The notes beneath the pieces are model-generated. The model saw only the letters and a list, made by a program, of their open reading frames with translations. It did not search any database and was not told the origin of the DNA. Position numbers and translations under genes: made by a program. Positions 8,632 to 19,106 of a stretch of DNA of 64,000 bases are shown here, piece after piece (position 1 is the first letter of the stretch; the number at the start of each line of letters is the position of its first letter). Origin of the DNA: Bacteroidaceae bacterium (GTDB lineage Bacteria; Bacteroidota; Bacteroidia; Bacteroidales; Bacteroidaceae); assembly GCA_017631315.1 (NCBI GenBank), contig JAGBTN010000015.1, forward strand, positions 219,936 to 283,935, given 5' to 3'.

Positions 8632-11553
8632 ATGAGCATCAGATTAAATAAAGTAACAAAAGAATTCAACATTGGACTGCAAACCGCTGTTGAGTTTCTA
8701 CAGAAGAAAGGCTTTGACGAAGTACAAGCCAATCCTAATTATAAGATAACAGAAGAACAATATTCTCTGTTGCAAAACGAATTCAGTTCTGACAAAGGTC
8801 TGCGACACGAAGCAACACAACTCATTCAGCAACACATCGGCCATACGAAAGAGCGCAAGGACACCGGTAAGGCTAAGCCAGTGGAAGAGGTTCAGATTGA
8901 GGCTCCAAAGGTTTCCGGCCCCAAGATTCTTGGCCGTATTGATTTGGGTGATAGTCGCGCTGATGCTTCTAAGGCAGAGACGCCCGAGAAGGCTAAAGCA
9001 GAAAAGCCCAAGGCTGAGAAGGCTAAGGCCGAGGCTACTCCTGCAGAAATGCCAAAAGCAAAGGCTGACAACGAGGAGAAGAAACCGAAGGTTGTGCCTG
9101 CCGAGGAGACCATGGAGGCTAAGCCAAAGAAAGCTGAGGACGTTAAGCCTGAGGTGAAGAAGGCGGCTCCTGCTCCTGAGGAGAAGGTGGTTGCTGCTGC
9201 GAAGGTGCAGAAAGAGGCTCCGGTTGCTATGCCTAAGGAAGCAGAAAAGCCTGTTGTACAGAAAGAAGAAGTTGTGGCACCTGCTGCCGAGAAGAAGGCC
9301 GAAGATGAAGTTTTCCGCCTCACTCCGGCCGCGAATGCAGCTCCCAGTCTGACCATCAAGGGTAAGATTGACTTGTCGAGCCTGAACCAGACTACGCGTC
9401 CGAAGAAGAAATCTGCCGAAGAGCGTCGTCGTGAACGTGCCGGACAGGATGGCCAGGGCGGTGACCGCAAGAAGCGTGTCCGCATTGGTAAGGAGCGTGT
9501 AGATGTCAATGCTGTAGCCAATCAGCCTCACGGCCAGCAGAAGAAGAACAATGGTGGCCAGCAGCAACAGCAGAATCAGGGCGGCAACGGTAAGAACAAG
9601 AAGCAGAAGAATCACCCCAAGCAGGCTCCTGTTCAGCCAGAAGTTAGCGATGAAGAAGTTGCCAAGCAGGTTCGCGAGACTTTGGCTCGCCTTACGAACA
9701 AGGGCAGCAAGATGGGCAAGGGTGCGAAGTATCGCCGTGAGAAGCGCGAAGCCATCCGCCAGGGCATGGAGGAGGAAATGGCAAATGTTGCAGCCGAGAG
9801 CAAGGTGCTCAAGTTGACAGAGTTTGTAACTGCCAACGAGCTTGCTACGATGATGGATGTTCCCGTGACGAAGATTATTGCTACTTGCATGAGTATCGGC
9901 ATCATGGTCAGCATCAATCAGCGCATGGACGCCGAGACTATCAACCTTGTTGCCGAGGAATTCGGCTTTACTACAGAATATGTCAGTGCTGAAGTCAGTG
10001 CTGCTGTGAGCGAGGAGGAGGACGACGAGCAGGATCTCGTGCCACGTGCTCCGATTGTGACCGTCATGGGTCATGTCGACCATGGTAAGACTTCTTTGCT
10101 GGACTACATACGTCAGACGAATGTTATTGCCGGTGAGGCCGGTGGTATTACGCAGCACATTGGTGCTTACAATGTGACGCTCGAGGACGGACGCCACGTT
10201 ACGTTCCTCGACACGCCGGGTCACGAGGCCTTTACTGCCATGCGTGCCCGTGGTGCTCAGGTGACGGACATTGCCATCATCATTGTGGCTGCCGACGACG
10301 ACATCATGCCTCAGACGAAGGAGGCCATTGCGCATGCTACGGCTGCGAATGTGCCTATTGTTTTTGCCATCAACAAGATTGACAAGCAGAGTGCTAACCC
10401 CGACAAGATTAAGGAGGGTTTGGCTGCCATGAACTTCCTTGTTGAGGACTGGGGCGGCAAGTATCAGAGCCAGGACATCAGTGCCAAGAAGGGTATTGGT
10501 GTGGACGAACTTTTGGAGAAGGTTCTGCTGGAGGCTGAGATGCTCGACCTCAAGGCCAACCCCAACCGCAAGGCTACGGGTTCCATCATCGAGTCGAGTC
10601 TGGACAAGGGCCGTGGCTATGTGGCTACGCTGCTTGTGAGCAACGGCACTTTGCGTGTGGGCGACATTTTGCTTGCCGGCACTAACTATGGCCGTGTGAA
10701 GGCGATGCTGAACGAACGTGGCCAGCGTGTGCAGGAGATTGGTCCGGCTCAGGCGGCTACGGTGCTTGGCTTGAACGGTGCTCCGCAGGCAGGTGACACG
10801 TTCCACGTTATGGATTCCGACCAGGAGGCGCGTGAGATTGCCACCAAGCGTGAGCAGCTGGCTCGCGAGCAGGGCTTGCGCACCATGAAGCGTCGCGGCC
10901 TGGAAGAGTTGGCTCACAACATTGCTTTGGGCGGTGTTCAGGAGTTGAACCTCATCGTCAAGGGCGACGTGGACGGCTCTATCGAGGCTTTGAGCGACTC
11001 GCTCATCAAGCTTTCTACAGAGAAGATTCAGGTGAATGTCATCTACAAGGCCGTTGGTCAGATCAGCGAAAGCGACGTGAACATGGCCGCTGCTGCCGAG
11101 AACTGCTTCATTGTCGGCTTCCAGGTTCGTCCCTCAGCTGCTGCCCGCCGTCTGGCGGAGCAGATGGATGTGGACATCCGCCTCTACAGTGTCATCTACG
11201 ATGCCATCGAGGAGGTGAAGGACGCCATGGAGGGCATGCTTTCTCCCGAGATAAAGGAGGAGGTAACAGCTCAGGTGGAAGTACGCCAGGTTTACCACAT
11301 CACGAAGGTGGGCACCGTGGCAGGTGCGTATGTCATCGACGGCAAGGTGAGCCGCTCGAACAAGGCACGCGTCATCCGCGACGGCATTGTGGTCTTCACC
11401 GGCGCCATCAATGCGCTGAAACGCTTCAAGGACGACGTCAAGGAAGTCAGCACAAACTTCGAGTGCGGTATCTCCCTGGTGGGCTACAACGACTTGAAGG
11501 AAGGCGACATGCTCGAGACATTCCAGGAAATTGAGATAAAGGCTACGCTCTAA
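8632..11553 (+). CDS. infB: Translation initiation factor IF-2
   Basis: A 973-aa GTPase that places initiator tRNA on the 30S subunit. A short N-terminal IF2_N domain (residues 1-50) is followed by a long low-complexity Lys/Ala/Pro/Glu linker to about residue 350, then a second IF2_N-like region and the GTPase domain with [12 protein letters not shown] (G1), DTPGHE (G3) and NKID (G4), and domains II-IV. Codons end mainly in G or T, in sharp contrast to rimP and early nusA in the same operon. Confidence 0.97.
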   Translation: MSIRLNKVTKEFNIGLQTAVEFLQKKGFDEVQANPNYKITEEQYSLLQNEFSSDKGLRHEATQLIQQHIGHTKERKDTGKAKPVEEVQIEAPKVSGPKILGRIDLGDSRADASKAETPEKAKAEKPKAEKAKAEATPAEMPKAKADNEEKKPKVVPAEETMEAKPKKAEDVKPEVKKAAPAPEEKVVAAAKVQKEAPVAMPKEAEKPVVQKEEVVAPAAEKKAEDEVFRLTPAANAAPSLTIKGKIDLSSLNQTTRPKKKSAEERRRERAGQDGQGGDRKKRVRIGKERVDVNAVANQPHGQQKKNNGGQQQQQNQGGNGKNKKQKNHPKQAPVQPEVSDEEVAKQVRETLARLTNKGSKMGKGAKYRREKREAIRQGMEEEMANVAAESKVLKLTEFVTANELATMMDVPVTKIIATCMSIGIMVSINQRMDAETINLVAEEFGFTTEYVSAEVSAAVSEEEDDEQDLVPRAPIVTVMGHVDHGKTSLLDYIRQTNVIAGEAGGITQHIGAYNVTLEDGRHVTFLDTPGHEAFTAMRARGAQVTDIAIIIVAADDDIMPQTKEAIAHATAANVPIVFAINKIDKQSANPDKIKEGLAAMNFLVEDWGGKYQSQDISAKKGIGVDELLEKVLLEAEMLDLKANPNRKATGSIIESSLDKGRGYVATLLVSNGTLRVGDILLAGTNYGRVKAMLNERGQRVQEIGPAQAATVLGLNGAPQAGDTFHVMDSDQEAREIATKREQLAREQGLRTMKRRGLEELAHNIALGGVQELNLIVKGDVDGSIEALSDSLIKLSTEKIQVNVIYKAVGQISESDVNMAAAAENCFIVGFQVRPSAAARRLAEQMDVDIRLYSVIYDAIEEVKDAMEGMLSPEIKEEVTAQVEVRQVYHITKVGTVAGAYVIDGKVSRSNKARVIRDGIVVFTGAINALKRFKDDVKEVSTNFECGISLVGYNDLKEGDMLETFQEIEIKATL

Positions 11554-11554
11554 G

Positions 11555-12082
11555 GTGGACATCCTGTTGCTCGCACTCCTGGCCGTCGGCTTCGTGCTGG
11601 GGCTCATGTCAGGGGCCGTCAAGCAGATTGTCTCGCTTGCTGCCCTCGTGTTAGGCTTCGCCGTTGCCAGCCTCTACAGCCAAGAGCTGAGCAATGTGCT
11701 GGCCGATGTACTGCCAATGCCCGACGTCTGCCGCATAGTGGCCTTCGTGCTGCTGTGGGTCATCGTGATTCTCGTGGCACGCCTGACCGGAGCACTGCTC
11801 ACGTCGCTGCTCGACAAAGTGCTGGCCATAGGAATGCTCAACCGCCTGCTGGGCGGCATCCTCGGCACAGCAAAATTCGCACTCGTGCTAGGAACACTCA
11901 TCTGGCTCCTCTCCACAACCAACCTGATAAGCCAAGAGACAATGCAGACATCGCAACTCTGCCGTCCGCTCAAAGCAATGCCCGAATACACATATAACGT
12001 AATAAAAAAACACGCCCCACAAGCGGGCCAAGAAATAAGCATGTGCCTCACCCGAAAAAAAGGTATGCCTAATGAGCAATAA
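11555..12082 (+). CDS. CvpA family membrane protein
   Basis: A 175-aa integral membrane protein with about four hydrophobic segments; the opening ILLLALLAVGFVLGLMSG is typical of the CvpA/colicin V production family, of unclear function in most bacteria. The GTG start at 11555 follows the infB stop by one base, so it is coupled to infB. The last codons, giving the tail GMPNEQ, lie inside a degenerate unit of the 22-nt repeat array that follows, so the C-terminus is probably repeat-derived. Confidence 0.82.
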   Translation: MDILLLALLAVGFVLGLMSGAVKQIVSLAALVLGFAVASLYSQELSNVLADVLPMPDVCRIVAFVLLWVIVILVARLTGALLTSLLDKVLAIGMLNRLLGGILGTAKFALVLGTLIWLLSTTNLISQETMQTSQLCRPLKAMPEYTYNVIKKHAPQAGQEISMCLTRKKGMPNEQ

Positions 12083-12149
12083 TGCTTAACCATTCGGGCC
12101 AAAAAGGTTAACCATTATCCACATAATGCTTAACCCTTTTGGCAAGGCA
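12062..12149. repeat. 22-nt-period array, locus 3 (family R1), overlapping the end of cvpA
   Basis: GCTTAACC, GGTTAACC and GCTTAACC start at 12084, 12106 and 12128. One more unit is in register at 12062, with core GGTATGCC and the usual spacer ending GCAATAAT; it is translated as the end of the CvpA protein. Confidence 0.85.
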
Positions 12150-12175
12150 CGTCCACGTAAAACACAAATAGCTGA

Positions 12176-13618
12176 ATGACAGACGACAATAGCTTTGTAC
12201 GCGAAGTGGCGGAGAAGAAGTACGAATACGGCTTCACCACCGACGTACAGACAGACATCATCGAGAAAGGACTCACCGAGGACATCGTGCGCCTCATCTC
12301 CCAAAAGAAGGGAGAACCCGAGTGGCTCCTGGAATTTCGCCTGAAAGCGTTCCGCTACTGGCTCACCATAGAGCAACCCACATGGGGACACCTCAAGATG
12401 CCCCACATCAACTACCAGGACATCTCATACTACGCCGACCCCACAAAATCGAAAAACAAAGAGCCCGGAGAAATAGACCCCGAACTCATGAAAACCTTCG
12501 ACAAACTCGGCATCCCCCTCGAAGAACGCATGGCACTGGCAGGCACCGCCGTCGACGCCGTCATGGACTCCGTAAGCGTCAAAACAACCTTCCGCGAAAA
12601 ACTACAGGAAAAAGGCATCATCTTCTGCTCCTTCAGCGAAGCCGTACGCGAACACCCCGACCTCGTCCGCCAATACCTCGGCAGCGTAGTCCCATACAAA
12701 GACAACTACTTCGCCGCACTCAACTCCGCCGTCTTCAGCGACGGCTCCTTCGTCTACATACCAAAAGGCGTGCGCTGCCCCATGGAACTCAGCACATACT
12801 TCCGCATCAACGCACGCGGCACAGGACAATTCGAACGCACACTCATCGTCTGCGACGACGACGCCTACGTCTCCTACCTCGAAGGATGCACCGCACCCAT
12901 GCGCGACGAAAACCAACTCCACGCAGCCATCGTGGAAATCATCGTAAACGAACGAGCAGAAGTCAAATACAGCACCGTACAAAACTGGTACCCCGGCGAC
13001 AGCGAAGGAAAAGGCGGAGTACTCAACCTCGTCACCAAACGCGGACACCTCAGAGGAGCAAACAGCAAACTCTCCTGGACACAAGTAGAAACCGGAAGCG
13101 CCATCACCTGGAAATACCCCAGCTGCATACTCACAGGAGACAATAGCCAAGCAGAATTCTACAGCGTGGCCGTCACCAACAACCACCAACAAGCCGACAC
13201 CGGAACCAAGATGATACACCTCGGCAAAAACACCCGAAGCACCATCATCTCAAAAGGCATCAGCGCAGGCAAAAGCCAAAACACATACCGAGGACTCGTC
13301 CGAGTAGCAAAAGACGCCGAAGGCGCACGCAACTACAGCAGTTGCGACTCACTCCTGCTGGGAAGCCAATGCGGAGCACACACCTTCCCATACATGGACA
13401 TACACAACGACACCGCAGTCGTAGAACACGAAGCCACAACAAGCAAAATCAGCGAAGACCAACTCTTCTACTGCAACCAACGAGGCATCAACACCGAAGA
13501 AGCAGTCAGCCTCATCGTCAATGGCTACGCAAAAGAAGTCATCAACAAGCTGCCAATGGAGTTCGCCGTAGAAGCACAAAAACTCCTCGGCGTCAGTCTC
13601 GAAGGCAGCGTCGGATAA
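12176..13618 (+). CDS. sufB: Fe-S cluster assembly protein SufB
   Basis: A 480-aa scaffold component of the SufBCD complex that builds Fe-S clusters in the cytosol. It shows the SufB family core, including [20 protein letters not shown], the beta-helix region, and the C-terminal segment with [11 protein letters not shown] and [10 protein letters not shown]. Length is normal. First gene of sufBCDS; sufC follows after 9 nt. The coding strand is very C/A-rich. Confidence 0.97.
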   Translation: MTDDNSFVREVAEKKYEYGFTTDVQTDIIEKGLTEDIVRLISQKKGEPEWLLEFRLKAFRYWLTIEQPTWGHLKMPHINYQDISYYADPTKSKNKEPGEIDPELMKTFDKLGIPLEERMALAGTAVDAVMDSVSVKTTFREKLQEKGIIFCSFSEAVREHPDLVRQYLGSVVPYKDNYFAALNSAVFSDGSFVYIPKGVRCPMELSTYFRINARGTGQFERTLIVCDDDAYVSYLEGCTAPMRDENQLHAAIVEIIVNERAEVKYSTVQNWYPGDSEGKGGVLNLVTKRGHLRGANSKLSWTQVETGSAITWKYPSCILTGDNSQAEFYSVAVTNNHQQADTGTKMIHLGKNTRSTIISKGISAGKSQNTYRGLVRVAKDAEGARNYSSCDSLLLGSQCGAHTFPYMDIHNDTAVVEHEATTSKISEDQLFYCNQRGINTEEAVSLIVNGYAKEVINKLPMEFAVEAQKLLGVSLEGSVG

Positions 13619-13627
13619 AAAAACACC

Positions 13628-14380
13628 ATGTTACAGATAAAAGACCTACACGCCAGCATCAACGGCAAAGAAATACTCAAAGGCATCAACCTCAACGTCC
13701 AAGACGGCGAAATACACGCCGTAATGGGACTCAACGGAGCAGGCAAAAGCACACTCTCCAACGTCATCGTCGGACACCCAGCCTACGAAGTCACACAAGG
13801 AACCATAAACTTCAACGGGAAAAACATCCTCACACTCAAACCCGAAGAACGCGCACACGAAGGAATCTTCCTAAGCTTCCAACAACCCACAGAAATCCCA
13901 GGCGTCTCAATGGTCAACTTCATGCGTGCAGCACTCAATGCCAAACGCAAATACAAAGGACAAGAACCCATGCCCGCAGGCGACTTCCTCAAACTCATGC
14001 GCGAAAAAAGACAAATCGTAGAACTCGACAGCAAACTCACAAGCCGAAGCGTGAACGAAGGCTTCTCAGGAGGCGAAAAGAAACGCAACGAAATATTCCA
14101 AATGGCAATGCTCGAGCCCACACTCTGCATACTCGACGAAACAGACAGCGGACTCGATGTCGACGCACTCCGCGTAGTGGCAGAAGGATTCAACAAACTG
14201 AGACGACCGGAAACAAGTGCCATCGTCATCACACACTACCAACGACTGCTCGACTATATCAAACCAGACATCGTACACGTCCTCATCGACGGACGCATCG
14301 TCAAGACAGCAGGACCCGAGCTCGCCACAGAGATAGAAAACCGAGGCTTCGACTGGATAAAAGAGGAGGTAGGACTGTGA
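13628..14380 (+). CDS. sufC: Fe-S cluster assembly ATPase SufC
   Basis: A 250-aa ABC ATPase that powers SufBCD. Walker A is GLNGAGKST (about residue 35), the signature is FSGGEKKRNEI (about 147) and Walker B is LCILDETDSGLD (about 165). No membrane segment is present, as expected for this soluble ABC protein. Its TGA overlaps the GTG start of sufD. Confidence 0.97.
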   Translation: MLQIKDLHASINGKEILKGINLNVQDGEIHAVMGLNGAGKSTLSNVIVGHPAYEVTQGTINFNGKNILTLKPEERAHEGIFLSFQQPTEIPGVSMVNFMRAALNAKRKYKGQEPMPAGDFLKLMREKRQIVELDSKLTSRSVNEGFSGGEKKRNEIFQMAMLEPTLCILDETDSGLDVDALRVVAEGFNKLRRPETSAIVITHYQRLLDYIKPDIVHVLIDGRIVKTAGPELATEIENRGFDWIKEEVGL

Positions 14381-15594
14381 ATGCTGAAAAGCAATACATC
14401 GACTTCTACAACGAAGTAAAAGACACCATCGCTGCACGCAGCAGCCAGGAGATGAACACCTGCCGCGAAGCAGCCCTGCACACCTTTGCCACACAAGGCT
14501 TCCCTTCGCCAAAAGTGGAACGCTACCGTTATGCAAAAGTCGAAACAGACTTTTCTCCCAACTACGGCATCGCTCTCACACCAATCAAAGGGCCACTCCC
14601 TCCCCATTGCTTCCGCATTGCAGATGCTGTTCCCCATGCACGCACATTATATAATAAGGTTGCTGACACAGCAGACAGCATCGTAGCACTCAACACAATG
14701 CTCTGTGTCGACACTCTCGTCGTACACGTTCCTAAAGGCACTCGCGTTGAACATCCCATACAGATAAGCAACACCCTCAAGGGCGAACAGGACACGATGG
14801 TCTGCCGGCGCATCCTAATCATAATGGAGGAGCTGGCGCAGGCTGATGTCATCATCACTGACCGGGCAACCTCACAAAGCCGTTTCCTGACAAACCAAGT
14901 CATTGAAGTCGTGATGCACGACGGTTCACACCTCAGCCTCTATGAGACTGAAGAGACACATCTGCTCTGCACGCGCTACAGCAGTGTCTTTGTTCAACAA
15001 GGCAGAAACAGCACTTTCCATCATACTAACCTGACGCTCTTCAACGGACACACCCGCAATCGCCTTGATGTACAACTGCAGGGCGAAGGCAGCGAAGTGA
15101 CTGCCAACGGTTGTGTTATTGCCGATAAGATGCAGCGTGTGGACAACAATACGCTTATTGACCATCAAGTGCCCAACTGCCGGAGCAATGAACTTTATAA
15201 GTATGTTCTTGACGACAATGCCGTGGGTGCCTTTGCCGGAAAGATATTGGTTCGTGAGGGTGCGCAGAAGACAATCAGCAAGGAGACGAATGCAAACCTT
15301 TGTGCCACACGTTCTGCACGAATGTTTACTCAGCCGATGCTTGAGATATATGCCGACGATGTGAAGTGTTCTCACGGCAGCACTGTTGGTCAGATGGACG
15401 ATGCTGCGCTTTTCTATATGCGCCAGCGAGGCATCGACGAAAAGGAGGCTCGTCTGCTGCTCAAGGCTGCATTCATCACCGAAGTCATCGAAACCATTCC
15501 CCTCGAGTCGCTCCGCGACCGTTTGCATGTGTTGGTGGACAAGCGTTTGAGAGGCGAATTAAGCAAATGTGAAGGATGCAAACTATGCCAATAA
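14377..15594 (+). CDS. sufD: Fe-S cluster assembly protein SufD (GTG start)
   Basis: A 405-aa partner of SufB in the SufBCD scaffold, with the same beta-helix fold. The open frame extends far upstream inside sufC, but the credible start is the GTG at 14377: it overlaps the sufC stop by 4 nt (GTGA) and has AGGAGG about 7 nt before it. The C-terminal CSHGSTVGQMDDAALFYMRQRGI motif region is the family hallmark. Codon use returns to the T/G-richer style towards the end of the gene. Confidence 0.93.
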   Translation: MNAEKQYIDFYNEVKDTIAARSSQEMNTCREAALHTFATQGFPSPKVERYRYAKVETDFSPNYGIALTPIKGPLPPHCFRIADAVPHARTLYNKVADTADSIVALNTMLCVDTLVVHVPKGTRVEHPIQISNTLKGEQDTMVCRRILIIMEELAQADVIITDRATSQSRFLTNQVIEVVMHDGSHLSLYETEETHLLCTRYSSVFVQQGRNSTFHHTNLTLFNGHTRNRLDVQLQGEGSEVTANGCVIADKMQRVDNNTLIDHQVPNCRSNELYKYVLDDNAVGAFAGKILVREGAQKTISKETNANLCATRSARMFTQPMLEIYADDVKCSHGSTVGQMDDAALFYMRQRGIDEKEARLLLKAAFITEVIETIPLESLRDRLHVLVDKRLRGELSKCEGCKLCQ

Positions 15595-16802
15595 TACAGA
15601 AAAGGGACGACTTTCCCATCCTGCAAAGAGTTATTTACGGGAAGTATCCTCTTGTCTATCTGGACAATGCTGCAACTACACAAAAGCCGCGACAGGTGGT
15701 TGAGGCAATGACGGAGGAGTACTATAATGTCAATGCCAACGTGCATCGTGGTGTTCATTTCCTTTCTCAACAGGCTACGGAACTGCACGAGGCTTCACGC
15801 GAAACGGTGCGTTCTTTTCTGAATGCCCGCAGCACATCGGAGATTATCTTTACCCGCGGCACCACGGAGAGCATAAATCTTGTGGCATCATGCTTTGGCC
15901 AGGCTTTCATGAAGGCTGGCGACGAGGTGATTGTCAGCGAGATGGAACACCACAGCAACATTGTCTCGTGGCAACTTATGCAAGAGAGGCTGGGCATCCG
16001 GCTGCGTGTTGTTCCCATTACTGACGACGGCCGTCTCGTGATGGACGAGTATGTAAAACTCTTCAACGAACGCACCAGGATTGTCAGCATCACACACGTC
16101 AGCAATGTGCTGGGCACTATCAATCCGGTGAAGGACATCGTCCGGATTGCACACGAGCACAATGTCCCTGTCCTCATCGACGGGGCTCAGAGTTCGCCGC
16201 ACATGAGGGTTGATGTGCAGGAACTGGACTGTGACTTCTATGCCTTCAGTGGTCATAAGATTTATGGCCCCACCGGCATTGGAGTTCTCTATGGCAAGGA
16301 GGAGTGGCTCGACCGTATTCCTCCCTACATGGGCGGTGGCGAAATGATAAAGAACGTCAGTTTCGAGCGCACCACCTTCAATGCTTTGCCCTACAAGTTC
16401 GAAGCTGGAACGCCCGACTATGTAGCGACCACCGGCCTCGCCAGGGCTCTCGATTACGTGACTGCCATTGGCCTGGACGCCATCGAAGCCCACGAGCGCG
16501 ACCTGACGGCATACGCCATGCAGAGGCTGATGGAGGTGGACGGCATGCACATCTATGGGCCAGGCATAGAGGAGCACGACGCCGTCATCAGTTTCCAGGT
16601 GGGCAACATCCACCATTTGGACATGGGTACGCTGCTCGACCGCCTCGGCATTGCCGTACGCACCGGCCACCATTGTGCCGAGCCTCTTATGCGCCGCTTG
16701 GGCATAGAGGGTACCTGCCGGGCAAGTTTCGCCCTTTACAACACAAGAGAAGAGGTGGACGCACTGGTCGAAGGCATACGCCGTGTCAGCCAGATGTTCT
16801 GA
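15585..16802 (+). CDS. sufS: Cysteine desulfurase SufS
   Basis: A PLP enzyme of about 405 aa that takes sulfur from cysteine for the Suf scaffold. The PLP lysine is in FSGHKIYGPTG (about Lys225) and the persulfide cysteine in RTGHHCAEP (about Cys364), so it is a type II (SufS/CsdA) enzyme. Two ATGs are possible, 15576 and 15585; the second is preferred because AAGGA lies 8 nt before it. It overlaps the end of sufD. No sufE or sufU follows. Confidence 0.95.
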   Translation: MPIIQKRDDFPILQRVIYGKYPLVYLDNAATTQKPRQVVEAMTEEYYNVNANVHRGVHFLSQQATELHEASRETVRSFLNARSTSEIIFTRGTTESINLVASCFGQAFMKAGDEVIVSEMEHHSNIVSWQLMQERLGIRLRVVPITDDGRLVMDEYVKLFNERTRIVSITHVSNVLGTINPVKDIVRIAHEHNVPVLIDGAQSSPHMRVDVQELDCDFYAFSGHKIYGPTGIGVLYGKEEWLDRIPPYMGGGEMIKNVSFERTTFNALPYKFEAGTPDYVATTGLARALDYVTAIGLDAIEAHERDLTAYAMQRLMEVDGMHIYGPGIEEHDAVISFQVGNIHHLDMGTLLDRLGIAVRTGHHCAEPLMRRLGIEGTCRASFALYNTREEVDALVEGIRRVSQMF

Positions 16803-16861
16803 CCTCAGCCATCCCCTCGCCTACCCCCTTCTGCAACGCCCTACAGCCTTCCGTCCGGAAA

Positions 16862-16905
16862 GGTTAAGCATTCTGCCAATAATGGTTAAGCATTATTGCA
16901 ATAAA
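16862..16905. repeat. 22-nt-period array, locus 4 (family R1)
   Basis: Two units with core GGTTAAGC start at 16862 and 16884. The array lies between the convergent sufS and GH97 genes and runs straight into a GC-rich hairpin. Confidence 0.85.
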
Positions 16906-16931
16906 GGCGAGGGGGAAAATCGTCCTCGCCC
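16906..16931 (-). terminator. GC-rich hairpin between sufS and the GH97 gene
   Basis: GGCGAGG (16906-16912) pairs with CCTCGCC (16924-16930). On the minus strand it lies just after the GH97 stop and is followed by TTTATT, so it most likely ends that transcript; it could also serve sufS. Confidence 0.5.
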
Positions 16932-16941
16932 TTCGTGTCTG

Positions 16942-18879
16942 TTACTCTATCACACCACACCATCCACCATTGCGAACCAGGTGCAGACGGAGCTTCGTCT
17001 GTGGCGTAACGTCCTGCTCGCCACGCTTGTAATCCACTGCTATGCGGTGGGCATTACGGCCGTCCTGGAAGTAAGTGAGGTGCCCATTTTTGCCGATGAA
17101 ATCGAGAGAAATCTCAATGTCCTGTGCCTTGCTGCCCGTCATGGCACCAATGTACCACTTGTCGCCCTTGCGCTTTGCCACCACATAGTGTTCGCCAGCC
17201 TTGGCCGAGAGCACCCGTGTGTCGTCCCAAGTAGTGGGGACGGATGCCATGAAACGCGTACATTCTTCCTCGCGGAGGTAACGTGTGGGGCTGTCGGCGA
17301 GCATCTGCAGACCGCTCTCGAAGCAGACATACAGTGCCATCTGGTAGGCACGTGTGCCACTGCCCATCGGCATGGAGCCCGTACCTCTGTTGTCCTCCGG
17401 CTGCGCACTCTGCATGGAGCCGGGCGTAAAGTCCATTGCTCCTACGGCATTGCGTATGTATGGGAGCCAGATGGTGTTGTCCGGATGGCATCCGCCACCT
17501 TGTTCCATGCCACGCACACCTTCGTAACTGATGAGGTTGGGCAAACGCTGTTCCAGTCCTGCCGGTTTGAAAGAGCCGTGGAAGTCGATGAGAAGTTTAT
17601 GCTTGGCACACTCACGGGTGATGCGTTCATAGTAGTTCACCATCCATTGGTCGCTGTGGTCCATGAAATCGACCTTCAAGCCCTTCACGCCCATCTTGGC
17701 ATAATAGGAAATCACGTCGGGGTGTTGTTCCACCGTGAGCCACGTCAGCCAAAGCACAATACCAACGTTTCGGGCAGCGCCGTACTCCACAAGTTCCCTG
17801 ACGTCTATCTCGTCGCGGGTTGTAAACGGGTCCTGAACGCGTTTGTTCCAGCCCTCGTCCAGCAAGATGTACTCCACTCCGAACTTCGAAGCACAGTCGA
17901 TGATATACTTATATGTATCGTTGTTGATGCCAGCCACGAAGTCCACATCCCAAATGGTCCAGTGGTTCCACCAGTCCCAGTTGACCTTTCCGGGCTTAAT
18001 CCACGACGTGTCGTCCAGTTCGCACTTGCCTGCCAGCACAACTTCCATTTGGTTTTCGGCAATCGTGGCGTCTGTTCCTATTACAGCAAAGCGCCATGGC
18101 AGTGTGCGCTGTGCATCGGTGCGGGCAATGCAGTCGTACTCCTTGGTGATGTTCCAGCCGCGGTCGCCGCGCGGTTCCCATGCCTGAGGCGACTTGGGGA
18201 AGACGGACTTGAAGCCATTGCTGCCCGTAGAGTAGAGGAACATATTGGGGTAGTCGCGCACATCACTCTCGGAGAAGAGCACCTTCGTGCCCTTGGGGCT
18301 CTCGAGAAGAATGGGCAGGTAGGTCATCTCGTCGCCTATGCGATACTCGGAGGTAGAGATGTGTGTGTAGGGATTCTCGTAGGAAGTCATGAAACCGCGT
18401 GTCTTGGAGATGTGTGCCGTGAAGGCTTCGGGCAGATTGAGTTCGACACCTTCGTTCACGATGTCTGTCTGTCCCTTCCCTTTGTTGATGGCAAAACGGT
18501 AGGCAACGCCATTGTCGTAGGCACGCATATCGACGGAGATGCCGCCCTTGAACGCGAGTGTCAACTGATTGGCGCAGTTGGGGACCTCGGCATACTTCAG
18601 GGGCACAACGGGACGAATCACTTCGTCCACCTTGCTACGCTTTGCGCTGCTCAACCGAGGCTTAGTGCCAAACGTCTCTGCTCCCACTTGAAGGCTGATG
18701 GGGCAGTCCTTCAAGATCTGCTCCTCGCCATAGAACACGCTGTAGGTGAGGCGGTCGCCAATGGTGACCTCCAGTTTGATGTTACCACTCGGAGAGGCCA
18801 ACGTCTCCACCTTGTCTGCATAAACACTGCCAATGCCCAACAGCATGAGCATAAGCACCAAAAAGTTTTTTCTCATCAT
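16942..18879 (-). CDS. Secreted GH97 alpha-glycosidase
   Basis: About 645 aa, with a signal peptide (MMRKNFLVLMLMLLGIGSVYA). It has the GH97 N-terminal beta-sandwich, the TIM barrel with YILLDEGWNKR and GLKVDFMDHSDQW, and the C-terminal beta domain. From family knowledge, an Asp in the KVDFM segment indicates the retaining branch (BT1871-like alpha-galactosidases), whereas the inverting SusB-type alpha-glucosidases lack it; this is a moderate inference. The open frame runs up to 18990, but the -7 element at 18929-18922 lies inside that extension, so translation starts at 18879 or 18876. Confidence 0.87.
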   Translation of the reverse strand: MMRKNFLVLMLMLLGIGSVYADKVETLASPSGNIKLEVTIGDRLTYSVFYGEEQILKDCPISLQVGAETFGTKPRLSSAKRSKVDEVIRPVVPLKYAEVPNCANQLTLAFKGGISVDMRAYDNGVAYRFAINKGKGQTDIVNEGVELNLPEAFTAHISKTRGFMTSYENPYTHISTSEYRIGDEMTYLPILLESPKGTKVLFSESDVRDYPNMFLYSTGSNGFKSVFPKSPQAWEPRGDRGWNITKEYDCIARTDAQRTLPWRFAVIGTDATIAENQMEVVLAGKCELDDTSWIKPGKVNWDWWNHWTIWDVDFVAGINNDTYKYIIDCASKFGVEYILLDEGWNKRVQDPFTTRDEIDVRELVEYGAARNVGIVLWLTWLTVEQHPDVISYYAKMGVKGLKVDFMDHSDQWMVNYYERITRECAKHKLLIDFHGSFKPAGLEQRLPNLISYEGVRGMEQGGGCHPDNTIWLPYIRNAVGAMDFTPGSMQSAQPEDNRGTGSMPMGSGTRAYQMALYVCFESGLQMLADSPTRYLREEECTRFMASVPTTWDDTRVLSAKAGEHYVVAKRKGDKWYIGAMTGSKAQDIEISLDFIGKNGHLTYFQDGRNAHRIAVDYKRGEQDVTPQTKLRLHLVRNGGWCGVIE

Positions 18880-18921
18880 ATCTGTAGTTTTAGTTTTGTG
18901 GCAAAATTGCTTTCTGGAGAA

Positions 18922-18929
18922 CAAAGATA
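18922..18929 (-). promoter_or_regulatory. Promoter -7 element for the GH97 gene
   Basis: Reads TATCTTTG on the minus strand, 43 nt before the signal-peptide start. Confidence 0.65.
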
Positions 18930-18984
18930 ATGAATTATTTTTACTTTTCAGCACACTCCGATTTATTTTTGCAGGCAAGCGCAA

Positions 18985-19070
18985 AAACATCTACTGCCAA
19001 ACAGGCAATAATGGTTAACCATTCCGGGCATAATGGTTAACCTGTTTGGGGAACAAGGCAGTAGATGTTT
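18985..19070. repeat. 22-nt-period array, locus 5 (family R1), closed by an inverted repeat
   Basis: Cores start at 18991, 19013, 19035 and 19057: CTACTGCC, GGTTAACC, GGTTAACC and GGCAGTAG. The outer two are reverse complements, and the pairing extends to 14 bp (18985-18998 with 19057-19070) plus a further 7 bp inside (18999-19005 with 19041-19047), so the whole array could fold into one hairpin. It lies upstream of the GH97 gene and downstream of pnp. Confidence 0.85.
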
Positions 19071-19106
19071 CCACACACCGCCAGCCTCACACACCAGAAG
19101 ACACAA

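Noticed and set aside
8698-10917. A 739-codon frame antisense to infB
   Set aside because: Shadow of the low-complexity and GTPase regions of IF-2; Leu/Arg/His-rich without any motif.
13342-14376. A long upstream extension of the sufD frame
   Set aside because: It lies entirely over sufB and sufC in another frame and is Arg/His/Thr-rich; the GTG at 14377 with AGGAGG gives the normal SufD start.
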